Positions 1-6,504 of a stretch of DNA of 7,497 nt are shown here, piece after piece. How positions within the stretch are numbered: the first letter of the stretch is position 1; every line of letters begins with the position of its first letter. This stretch comes from Desulfobacterales bacterium (lineage in GTDB: Bacteria; Desulfobacterota; DSM-4660; Desulfatiglandales; JALVZP01): the NCBI GenBank assembly GCA_027037575.1, contig JALVZP010000236.1, forward strand, positions 1-7,497. Reading direction: 5' to 3'. The translations under genes were made by a program, and so were the position numbers. The notes beneath the pieces are model-generated. The model was not told the DNA's origin. It did not search any database and saw nothing but the letters and a program-made list of their open reading frames with translations.

Positions 1-1182
1 ACACATGTTATAGAGATAATGGATCAGATACTTCCAGGAATTATAAGCCCTGATATGGCAAAGATGGCACAGAATCATATGGAGGAGCATGGAGTAAGAT
101 TCTATCTTTCAGAAAGGGTCATCTCCTTTGAAGGAAAGGAAAGGGTAGAAAGGGTAATTACAGATAAGAGGAGCTTAGATGCAGATTTGGTTATTGTAGC
201 AATAGGAGTTGAGCCAAATTCAGAGCTTGCAAAAGAAGCAGGTCTTGAAACTACTTCATTTGGTGGAATTGTTGTAAATGAGTATATGCAGACATCTGAT
301 CCTGATATATATGCTGGTGGAGACTGTGTTTCTATTAAGAATTTAATTACTGGAAGGCCTGGATACTTTCCTCTTGGTTCTTTAGCAAATAGGCAAGGAA
401 GGGTAATAGGAACAAATATTGCCTTAGGAAATAGGGAGAAATTTGAAGGAGCTGTTGGAAGCTTTGTTATAAAGCTATTTGATATTGCAGTGGCAAGTGC
501 AGGGATATCTATTCAGACAGCAAAAAGAGAAGGAATTGATGCATTTAGTGCATTTGTTGCACAATTTGATAGGGCACACTTTTTCCCAGAAAAGGAGATG
601 ATGTTCTTAGAGCTTGTTGTAGAAAAGGGTACTGGAAGGGTTCTTGGAATACATGGTCTTGGAAAAAGCAAGGATGCAGTTATGGGAAGGATTGGAGCAG
701 TTGCAGGTCTTTTAAAGTATAAGCCTCATATTTCAGAGATAAGCAATTTTGAACTTCCATATTCTCCACCATTTTCATCTGCAATGGATATCCTAAATGC
801 AGTTGCAAATGTAGCTGAAAATATCATGGAAGGAAGGGCTGAAATGATCTCTCAAAGAGAATTTGCTGATTGGTGGGTAAATAGAAAAAAGGAGAATGTT
901 CTATTTTTGGATTGTAGGGAGTGGGGAAATGCAGGACCTTATGTAGAGAAGTATCCAGATGTCTGGAAGAATATACCACAAGGTCAGCTTAGAAGAAGGA
1001 TAGATGAGGTTCCGAAAGACAAGAAGATAGTCCTTGTATGCAATACTGGTGTAAGGTCATATGAGGCACAGCTTATATTAAAGCAGAATGGATTTGAAAA
1101 CACATATAATCTTCAAGGTGGAATAGCAGCACTTAAAGAGTGGGGACTTGATATCTTACGATCTGAAAGCCAGGAGGAATAA
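1..1182 (+). CDS. CoA-disulfide reductase / NAD(P)H sulfur oxidoreductase family flavoprotein with C-terminal rhodanese domain (5' partial)
   Basis: The reading frame is open from base 1, so the start and the N-terminal FAD domain lie upstream of the window; 393 codons are visible (numbered from base 1). Codons 61-73 end the NAD(P)H domain (LVIVAIGVEPN). Codons 98-109 carry the second FAD motif (TSDPDIYAGGDC, with Asp108 expected to contact the FAD ribityl chain). Codons 150-270 form the dimerisation domain, including PYSPPFSSAMD at 253-263. A rhodanese domain follows from about codon 281, with DCRE at 304-307 and a CNTGVRS active loop whose nucleophile is Cys347. Family members use NAD(P)H to reduce CoA disulfide, CoA persulfide or polysulfide in the cytoplasm, the rhodanese passing on sulfane sulfur. 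The redox cysteine that would separate CoA-disulfide reductase from NADH oxidase is in the missing part, so the substrate is unresolved. The 3' end overlaps the convergent lipoprotein gene. Confidence 0.88.
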   Translation, partial: THVIEIMDQILPGIISPDMAKMAQNHMEEHGVRFYLSERVISFEGKERVERVITDKRSLDADLVIVAIGVEPNSELAKEAGLETTSFGGIVVNEYMQTSDPDIYAGGDCVSIKNLITGRPGYFPLGSLANRQGRVIGTNIALGNREKFEGAVGSFVIKLFDIAVASAGISIQTAKREGIDAFSAFVAQFDRAHFFPEKEMMFLELVVEKGTGRVLGIHGLGKSKDAVMGRIGAVAGLLKYKPHISEISNFELPYSPPFSSAMDILNAVANVAENIMEGRAEMISQREFADWWVNRKKENVLFLDCREWGNAGPYVEKYPDVWKNIPQGQLRRRIDEVPKDKKIVLVCNTGVRSYEAQLILKQNGFENTYNLQGGIAALKEWGLDILRSESQEE

Positions 1183-1762
1183 CTGGATTAAATAGCCGGG
1201 AAGGGATATTTTTATTAAAGAAGATCTCTTTTATCTCAAAGTGCAAAGATATATGTTTTGGGAGATAGTATGCATCTATCTTTTTGCTAAATATAATATG
1301 CTGAAAGGATGAATAAGCCTGAAAAACTATTCTTATTGAGTCATGAGAAAGCTCTATTTTATTTTCTTTTGAAAAGATTTTTACATTTCCTACAGGGATC
1401 GTCCTTATTAATGCCCATATACTTCTTTCTCCTATCTCTGGAGGTATCTCTCCGAGATATACCCTTTTTTCCTTTGGTGAAATAAAGAGAAAATCTCTTT
1501 CTTTTATAAATCCATAAAGTATGGTTCCACTTATCCAATTTGTAACCTCTATTCTTACAAGAAGAGGATTCTTCTTTGCTACTATAAGAACATTTCCGCT
1601 TATTTCATCCTTAGATGTCTTTATCTTTACTTTTCCCTTCCACCAGAGTGTCCTAACTTCTTTTTTTTGATTGAATATATCTATCAGGGAGGCAGGCCTA
1701 TAATTTGCCCTATTTGCACATGAGAGAATAACAAACAAGAATAAAAGATTCCACCATTTCAC
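1133..1762 (-). CDS. LolB-like outer-membrane lipoprotein
   Basis: This 209-residue protein starts at a GTG (1760-1762). It begins with a short Lys/Trp n-region, a hydrophobic stretch and a lipobox ILSC at residues 12-15, so Cys15 is the likely lipidated residue. Residue +2 is Ala, not Asp, which by the E. coli sorting rule predicts the outer membrane. The mature part is a run of alternating beta-strand segments (for example WWKGKVKIKT at 40-49 and GNVLIVAKKNPLLVRIEV at 56-73) and ends near a PPGF segment at 196-199. Size and pattern resemble LolB / DUF4292-type lipoproteins, which have a half-barrel that binds acyl chains; LolB inserts lipoproteins into the outer membrane. The match is by overall pattern, and sequence identity to true LolB is probably low. 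The GTGA overlap with the upstream TPR gene suggests coupled translation. The 3' end runs 50 nt into the opposing flavoprotein gene. Confidence 0.72.
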   Translation of the reverse strand: MKWWNLLFLFVILSCANRANYRPASLIDIFNQKKEVRTLWWKGKVKIKTSKDEISGNVLIVAKKNPLLVRIEVTNWISGTILYGFIKERDFLFISPKEKRVYLGEIPPEIGERSIWALIRTIPVGNVKIFSKENKIELSHDSIRIVFQAYSSFQHIIFSKKIDAYYLPKHISLHFEIKEIFFNKNIPSRLFNPVIPPGFQIVRYQVPTL

Positions 1763-3519
1763 TTCTTTGAAAGTTTTTTAATCTTTTCTATCTTTTTCAA
1801 TATCCTTTTTTTATCCCTTTCTTCACGACAAAATGAAAGTGCCTTCTTATAATTTTCCATTGCCTTTTTATAGAGACCTTTTCTCAGATATGCATCTCCA
1901 AGATGCTCCCTTATTATTGGATCATTTGGAGTAAATTTTACAGCCTTTTCCAGATAATATATTGCCTTATCTATCAATCCTTTCTGATAATATACCCATC
2001 CAAGACTATCTATTATATATCCACTATTTGGCCTTATTTTAAGTGCCTTTTTTATGAGCCTTAATGCCTCGTCAAGCCTTATTCCCTTCTCAGCATATGT
2101 ATATCCTATGTAGTTTAAGGCATCTGCATTGTTTGGATCTATTTTAAGAATCTTTTTCATGACAAGTATGCATTCCTTTTTCTTCCCCATCTTATCCAGG
2201 ATGACACCTTTTTCAAATAGGAGATCCACATCATTTGGATTATTCTTTAAGCCTTCTTGGACTATCTTTAATGCATCTTTGTAGTCCTTTTTCTTTTCAA
2301 GAAGTATGGAAAGGGCAAGAAATAAATCCTTTTCCTTTTTGTGAAGAAGTGCATCCTTTAATGTTTTTACTGCTTTATCAAGTTGATTTTCCTTTTCCAG
2401 TATATTTACAATATGTATCTTTGCATCCGTATAAAATCTGCAATCAGGACTTATTTGATCAAACTCCTTTATAGCACTTTCATATTCCTTCTTTCTCTCA
2501 TATGCGATTCCTAAATAATAACGGCACTTACACAAGTTTGGATTTCTTGCTATGATCTGATTTAATTCATTTATTGCATCATCTAATCTCCCCTTCTGGA
2601 TATAATAGAGTGCAATGATCTGTCTTTCAGGTTGCCCTGGAATAGTATATCTTTTTAGTGTTTCTATTTCTTCTTTTGCCTTTTTTTGTTGTCCAATTTC
2701 TAAATACAAAAGTATAAGCTTCTCTCTTGCAGAGATATTGTTTGGATAAAAGCTAAGAAGTCTTCTACATGTGCTTATTGCATCCTTATATCTTCCTGTT
2801 ATCTGATAAAGTGTGCATAAATCAAAGAGGGCAGGCTCTAAGCTTGGTTCTTGTTCTAATACCTTTAAAAGATCATATTCTGCTTTTTTATATCTTCCCA
2901 TTTCTAAGTATACTCTCCCACGATAATAATAAGGGATTATAAGATCAGGGTTCTCTTTTATAGTGTAATTTAGCTGTCTTAGGGCTTCTTTAAGCCTTCC
3001 ATTTCTTATTAAGGCATCGCTTAAAAGAAGTCTTATCCTTTGAGCATCTGGTTTTATCTTGAGTATGTATCTATATTCTTTTATTGCCAGATCATATCTA
3101 TGGGTTATTGAATAAAGATCTGCAAGCATTGTCCTACATCTGATATTCTTTGGATCAATCTCTACACACTTCTTTGCATAAATAAGAGCACCTTCATAGT
3201 CTTTCAGATGTTCTAAGATAATAGCCATTCTCTGATTCAAGTATTCAGAATTGGGATCTTTTTTTAATGCACAAACAAGCCATTTCTTTGCAGAAAGAAA
3301 GTCTCCTTCTGAGATTGAAATAGTTGATCTTACATAGCATCTGTATGCTTTCATTAAAGGATCTTCCATTTTTGATTTCTTTAAAGGCTTTTTTACTATA
3401 GGCTTTTTTACAGGAGTCTGGGGCTGTTTTATACTATGGGAAGAACAGCCTATAAAAAATAAAAAGAAAAGGAGAAAATTCCATTTATTAAGTTGCAAGA
3501 TCAGAGAAATCTTCTTCAA
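1759..3519 (-). CDS. TPR-repeat lipoprotein (about 15 tetratricopeptide repeats)
   Basis: I place the start at a TTG (3517-3519), giving 586 residues. It is preceded by AAAAGGA with 9 nt spacing and yields a normal lipoprotein signal (MKKISLI..., then FFLFFIGC) with lipidated Cys25 followed by Ser. An in-frame ATG at 3547-3549 adds 10 residues, but it has no good ribosome site and overlaps the sigma gene by 62 nt; a TTG at 3496-3498 is a third option. After the cysteine comes a Pro/Lys-rich linker of about 25 residues, then roughly 15 tandem 34-residue TPRs to near the end and a Lys-rich tail. The C-terminal repeats are the most canonical (DALNYIGYTYAEKG, then DSLGWVYYQKG), a pattern common in TPR proteins of proteobacteria and related groups. 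TPR arrays bind protein partners. This one is probably anchored at the outer membrane facing the periplasm and may work with the LolB-like protein encoded next. The exact function is unknown. Confidence 0.85.
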   Translation of the reverse strand: MKKISLILQLNKWNFLLFFLFFIGCSSHSIKQPQTPVKKPIVKKPLKKSKMEDPLMKAYRCYVRSTISISEGDFLSAKKWLVCALKKDPNSEYLNQRMAIILEHLKDYEGALIYAKKCVEIDPKNIRCRTMLADLYSITHRYDLAIKEYRYILKIKPDAQRIRLLLSDALIRNGRLKEALRQLNYTIKENPDLIIPYYYRGRVYLEMGRYKKAEYDLLKVLEQEPSLEPALFDLCTLYQITGRYKDAISTCRRLLSFYPNNISAREKLILLYLEIGQQKKAKEEIETLKRYTIPGQPERQIIALYYIQKGRLDDAINELNQIIARNPNLCKCRYYLGIAYERKKEYESAIKEFDQISPDCRFYTDAKIHIVNILEKENQLDKAVKTLKDALLHKKEKDLFLALSILLEKKKDYKDALKIVQEGLKNNPNDVDLLFEKGVILDKMGKKKECILVMKKILKIDPNNADALNYIGYTYAEKGIRLDEALRLIKKALKIRPNSGYIIDSLGWVYYQKGLIDKAIYYLEKAVKFTPNDPIIREHLGDAYLRKGLYKKAMENYKKALSFCREERDKKRILKKIEKIKKLSKK

Positions 3520-4504
3520 AGTTTGGTATCCTTTTCTTAAGGAATTCATTAAGCTTCTTTATTATCCTCTCTTCAAGCTGTCTAACCCTTTCCTTTGTTA
3601 TACCATATTTGTCTGCTATCTTTTGCAAAGTAAGAGGCTTTTCTGCCATTATCCTGTTGTCAAATATATAAAGATCTCTATCAGACAAAGTTTTTCTAAA
3701 TTCTTCTAACTTCTCTCTAAGTATACTCTTTCTATCTGCATCAATAAGCGCCTTTTCCATATCTGTGTTTGGGGCGGGAAGAAGGGATCCAACAGTCTCT
3801 CTTGAATCATCATTTATCCCCATATCTAAAGAAACTTCCCATGAGTCAAGCCTTTGACTCATCTCCTCCACTTCCTTTTCCTTTACATCAAGCCTTTCTG
3901 CAAGAAGCTTTGAATCAGCTGTTATTCCCTGAGAAGCAAGCTTTTCTTTCTCCTTTGCAAGATTATAAAAAAGCTTTCTTTGAGCCTGGGTTGTTCCGAT
4001 CTTCACTAATCTCCAATTATCCAAGATATATTTCAGGATATATGCCCTTATCCAGAAGGATGCATAATAGGAAAATTTTATTCCCTTATATGGATCAAAC
4101 TTCTTTACTGCATGTATAAGACCTATGTTTCCTTCCTGAATCAGGTCTAATATATTTCTTGTCCAGTATCTTTGGTACTCAAGTGCAATTTTAACAACAA
4201 GCCTTAAATTAGAAGTTACAAGCCTATATGCAGCCTCTTTGTCACCCTTTTTTGCCCTTATTGCAAGCTCCCTTTCTTCTTCTTTGGTAAGCAGCTTGAA
4301 TTTTCTTATTTCCATAAGATATCTCTGAAGTGGATCATAAACGGCAATCTCCTTTTCCTCTGGAGCAGGAACAACTTCTCTTTGCTTTTCCTGAAAGGCA
4401 GGAAGAATAGGAGCTGCCTTTGTTAAATCTAAGACCTGATCCTCCTCTTCTTCCTTGGAGGCTTTTTTCATTATTTGATCTATATTTAAAACATCCTCTT
4501 TCAT
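3488..4504 (-). CDS. rpoH: RpoH-like (sigma-32 type) RNA polymerase sigma factor
   Basis: This 338-residue group-3 sigma-70 family protein directs RNA polymerase to alternative, typically heat-shock, promoters. Region 1.2 begins at YDPLQRYLMEI (56-66). Region 2 includes the core-binding DLIQEGNIGL (120-129) and the DNA-melting/-10 helix FWIRAYILKYILDNWR (150-165). It is followed by QRKLFYNL (175-182), a good match to the 'RpoH box' QRKLFFNLR that marks sigma-32 proteins. Region 4.2 is the helix-turn-helix at about 291-318 (LTLQKIADKYGITKERVRQL). No group-1 region 1.1 or large non-conserved insert is seen, so it is not the primary sigma RpoD. An acidic N-terminal extension of about 55 residues precedes region 1.2, longer than in E. 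coli RpoH. The gene starts 14 nt after tyrS with a clear ribosome site, and its 3' end overlaps the TPR gene. Family is confident; the regulon is inferred. Confidence 0.9.
   Translation of the reverse strand: MKEDVLNIDQIMKKASKEEEEDQVLDLTKAAPILPAFQEKQREVVPAPEEKEIAVYDPLQRYLMEIRKFKLLTKEEERELAIRAKKGDKEAAYRLVTSNLRLVVKIALEYQRYWTRNILDLIQEGNIGLIHAVKKFDPYKGIKFSYYASFWIRAYILKYILDNWRLVKIGTTQAQRKLFYNLAKEKEKLASQGITADSKLLAERLDVKEKEVEEMSQRLDSWEVSLDMGINDDSRETVGSLLPAPNTDMEKALIDADRKSILREKLEEFRKTLSDRDLYIFDNRIMAEKPLTLQKIADKYGITKERVRQLEERIIKKLNEFLKKRIPNFEEDFSDLAT
3529..3535 (-). promoter_or_regulatory. Ribosome binding site deciding the TPR lipoprotein start
   Basis: On the minus strand AAAAGGA lies 9 nt before the TTG at 3517-3519, inside the 3' end of the sigma factor gene. 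It supports the TTG over the in-frame ATG at 3547-3549, whose upstream AGAGGA is about 15 nt away, too far for normal initiation. This is a motif and spacing argument only. Confidence 0.5.
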
Positions 4505-4511
4505 AACAATT

Positions 4512-4517
4512 CCCTCT
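4512..4517 (-). promoter_or_regulatory. Ribosome binding site of the sigma factor gene
   Basis: AGAGGG on the minus strand sits 7 nt before the ATG at 4502-4504, within the 14-nt gap after the tyrS stop codon. It is one of the strongest ribosome sites in the operon and fixes the sigma start, and with it the presence of the long N-terminal extension. Confidence 0.65.
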
Positions 4518-4518
4518 A

Positions 4519-5763
4519 TTATTTAACGCATATTTTTACATACCTTTTTTTACCTGCCCTTAAGAGAATTTCTCCATCATTGAGATGATCTAATGTTATC
4601 TTTTCATCAAATCTGGAGATCCTCTCCCCATTTATGTATCCACCACCTTGAGATATAAGTCTCCTTGCATCCGACCTTGTTTTACAAAGACCACTTTCCT
4701 GAAAAAGGATATATGCCTCTACTCCTTTTTCTAATCTTTCTCTATCTACCTCATAGGTAGGAACATTTTCTATTGCTTCCCTTTTTGCCTCCTTATCCCA
4801 TCCAAAGAGTGCTCTTGAAGCCTTTCTTGCCTTTTCTGCCTTCTCTTCTCCATGACAGATCTTTGTTGCCTCATATGCGAGGATCTCCTTTGCATATCTA
4901 ATTTCTTCTCCCGTAAGCTTTGCCAGCTTCTCTATCTCTTCCTTTGGAAGGAATGTAAAGAGATATAAGAATCTCACAACATCCCTATCATCCTGATTTA
5001 TCCAGTACTGGTAATATTCATAAGGAGAGGTAAGCTCTGGATCAAGCCAGACAGCACCTTTGTGCGTCTTTCCCATCTTCATTCCGGATGAAGTAGTAAT
5101 AAGGGGAAAAGTGATTCCATGAACAGTTTCTCCCTCAAGCCTTCTGATAAGATCAGCACCTGCTAAGATATTTCCCCATTGATCACTTCCACCCATCTGA
5201 AGCCTGCAATTGTGATGCTTAAAAAGATACCAGAAATCGTATGCCTGAAGGAGCATATAATTGAATTCCAAGAAGCTCAGGCCAGTCTTTAGCCTTATCC
5301 TATAGCTTTCTGCAGCAAGCATCCTGTTTACACTGAAGTGCCTTCCTATATCCCTTAAGAAATCAATATATTTTAGTTCTAAAAGCCAGTCTGCATTGTT
5401 CAAAACCGATGCCCTATCGTTACTGAAATCAAGGAATCTGGAAAGCTGTTTCTTTATAGCACGTGCATTTTCATCTATCTGCTCCTTTGTCATTAGTGGT
5501 CTTGCCTCTGTCTTTCCACTTGGATCTCCTACAAGTGCTGTTCCTCCACCAATTACTACTATAGGCTTATGTCCCAATTTCTGCATATGAGCAAGTGCCA
5601 TGATGGGAAGAAGATTTCCTACATGGAGGCTCTTTGCAGTAGGATCAAATCCTACATAGCAGACAGTAGGACTATTCAGTAGCTCTCTTACTTGATCCCT
5701 ATCTGTTATCTGTTCTACAAAACCCCTTTCTTCAAGTATATCAAGTGCATTTTTCCTTTCCAT
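4519..5763 (-). CDS. tyrS: Tyrosyl-tRNA synthetase
   Basis: This cytoplasmic class I aminoacyl-tRNA synthetase charges tRNA-Tyr with tyrosine using ATP. The protein is 414 residues, the usual bacterial length. The tyrosine pocket begins with YVGFDPTA (36-43). The HIGH-type ATP signature appears as HVGN (47-50). QAYD (173-176) and GGSDQWGN (191-198) are the conserved tyrosine-recognition segments. The KMSKS-type loop reads KMGKT (229-233) followed by AVWLD, as in bacterial TyrRS. The C-terminus from about 349 is an S4 RNA-binding domain (KTRSDARRLI...GGGYING). All key motifs are intact, so the enzyme should be active. The ATG is 3 nt after the RodZ-like stop, with AGGA at good spacing, so it is probably cotranscribed and has no room for its own T-box leader. 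It looks like a housekeeping passenger in an envelope-related operon. Confidence 0.97.
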   Translation of the reverse strand: MERKNALDILEERGFVEQITDRDQVRELLNSPTVCYVGFDPTAKSLHVGNLLPIMALAHMQKLGHKPIVVIGGGTALVGDPSGKTEARPLMTKEQIDENARAIKKQLSRFLDFSNDRASVLNNADWLLELKYIDFLRDIGRHFSVNRMLAAESYRIRLKTGLSFLEFNYMLLQAYDFWYLFKHHNCRLQMGGSDQWGNILAGADLIRRLEGETVHGITFPLITTSSGMKMGKTHKGAVWLDPELTSPYEYYQYWINQDDRDVVRFLYLFTFLPKEEIEKLAKLTGEEIRYAKEILAYEATKICHGEEKAEKARKASRALFGWDKEAKREAIENVPTYEVDRERLEKGVEAYILFQESGLCKTRSDARRLISQGGGYINGERISRFDEKITLDHLNDGEILLRAGKKRYVKICVK

Positions 5764-5766
5764 AGC

Positions 5767-6489
5767 TTATATCCTGCTAACCTTTTTTAAATTTTTCTTA
5801 TTAACTCGAAGATATAAGGCATGTTTTTCTTTTTGCGGAAGAGTAATAGGCATGTTGTTTAACCATATCTCCACCCCTGATGCATCTCCAACCAAAAGAT
5901 CAAATCCTTCCTTTATTTGCCAGCATATATATTCGCCTGCTTCAAGTCTGTAGGTTTCAGGTCTGTAGTTGTCTACTGCTATTTTTAACCAGGTCCTCTT
6001 TCTTGTCTTTAATTTTAATATTGCTGGAAATCTTACAGGTTGATCAAAATATATAGAGTCTGCCTTTTCTATGTGACCTGAGGATATCTTTTCCTTTGTA
6101 TTCTCTTTTTTATGAGTCTTCTTTAAGACACTAAAAAAAGCTGCTATAAGGATTAAACTAAAAAATATTATACCAAAAAAACAGATTCTTTTGAGACTTT
6201 TTTTCTTTCTTTTAGGGGCTTCTTCTTTATCTCTAAATATGTGTTTATAGCTATCTCCTATTTTTTCCTCTATTCTAAGAAGCCTTGCATATGATCTTAT
6301 AAATCCCTTTACAAATGTAGGATGTGGAAGTTTATCCCATTCTTCTTTTTCGATTGCATCAATAAAGCCTATTCTTAATTTTAGTCTTTCAGCGATCTCT
6401 TCTTGACTTAATCCCAGATTCTCTCTCTCTTCCCTTAGTATTTTTCCTATGCTTTTCGATTCTTGCTGGATCTCTTCTTTTTTCTCCAT
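5767..6489 (-). CDS. rodZ: RodZ-like HTH-transmembrane cell-shape protein
   Basis: RodZ links the MreB actin-like cytoskeleton to the periplasmic wall-synthesis machinery in rod-shaped cells. From the ATG at 6487-6489 the protein has 240 residues. An N-terminal helix-turn-helix of the Xre/HTH_25 type spans about 13-75 (LREERENLGLSQEEIAERLK, then WDKLPHPTFVKGFIRSYARLL, the characteristic RodZ sequence). A basic patch KRKKK at 93-97 is followed by one membrane helix (about 101-122). After a charged linker comes a periplasmic DUF4115-type beta domain (about 155-230) with TWLKI and LLVGDASGVEIWLNN. The domain order and the shared motifs are typical of RodZ. E. coli RodZ is longer (337 residues), so the linker is short here. 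An in-frame TTG at 6499-6501 would add four residues; neither start has a strong ribosome site, so I prefer ATG. The HTH in this family binds MreB rather than acting mainly as a repressor. Confidence 0.88.
   Translation of the reverse strand: MEKKEEIQQESKSIGKILREERENLGLSQEEIAERLKLRIGFIDAIEKEEWDKLPHPTFVKGFIRSYARLLRIEEKIGDSYKHIFRDKEEAPKRKKKSLKRICFFGIIFFSLILIAAFFSVLKKTHKKENTKEKISSGHIEKADSIYFDQPVRFPAILKLKTRKRTWLKIAVDNYRPETYRLEAGEYICWQIKEGFDLLVGDASGVEIWLNNMPITLPQKEKHALYLRVNKKNLKKVSRI
5772..5775 (-). promoter_or_regulatory. Ribosome binding site of tyrS, inside the rodZ-like 3' end
   Basis: AGGA on the minus strand, 8 nt before the tyrS ATG (5761-5763), lies within the last codons of the RodZ-like gene. 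Placing the initiation site inside the preceding coding region is consistent with coupled translation of the two genes. Confidence 0.5.
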
Positions 6490-6504
6490 AACATCAACCA
6501 AATA

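Noticed and set aside
1183..1220. Rho-independent terminator after the flavoprotein gene
   Set aside because: A short T-rich stretch (about 1208-1216) follows a GC-rich patch, but I find no inverted repeat that would form a stem, and the region codes for the LolB-like protein.
1661..1668. A8 tract (minus strand) in the LolB-like gene as a slippage or phase-variation site
   Set aside because: It codes Gln-Lys-Lys in an intact frame, and similar short A/T runs occur elsewhere in this AT-rich window (for example 6174-6180 and 7291-7297), so it is not distinctive.
2235..2474. 79-codon plus-strand open frame opposite the TPR gene
   Set aside because: It is antisense to clear TPR repeats, and its peptide has no recognisable domain; the frame is open by chance.
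3769..4119. 116-codon plus-strand open frame opposite the sigma factor gene
   Set aside because: It mirrors conserved sigma regions 2 and 3, and the Ser/Pro/Leu-rich peptide is what antisense reading of this purine-rich gene gives.
3488..4504. Reading the sigma factor as primary RpoD
   Set aside because: Region 1.1 and the non-conserved insert are missing, and the QRKLFYNL segment after region 2.4 points to the RpoH group.
5396..5590. 64-codon plus-strand open frame opposite tyrS
   Set aside because: It lies wholly inside the conserved catalytic part of tyrS and has no supporting features.
5764..5766. T-box or other leader regulating tyrS
   Set aside because: Only 3 nt separate tyrS from the preceding stop codon, so there is no room for a leader except within the RodZ-like coding sequence, and I saw no T-box-like motif there.
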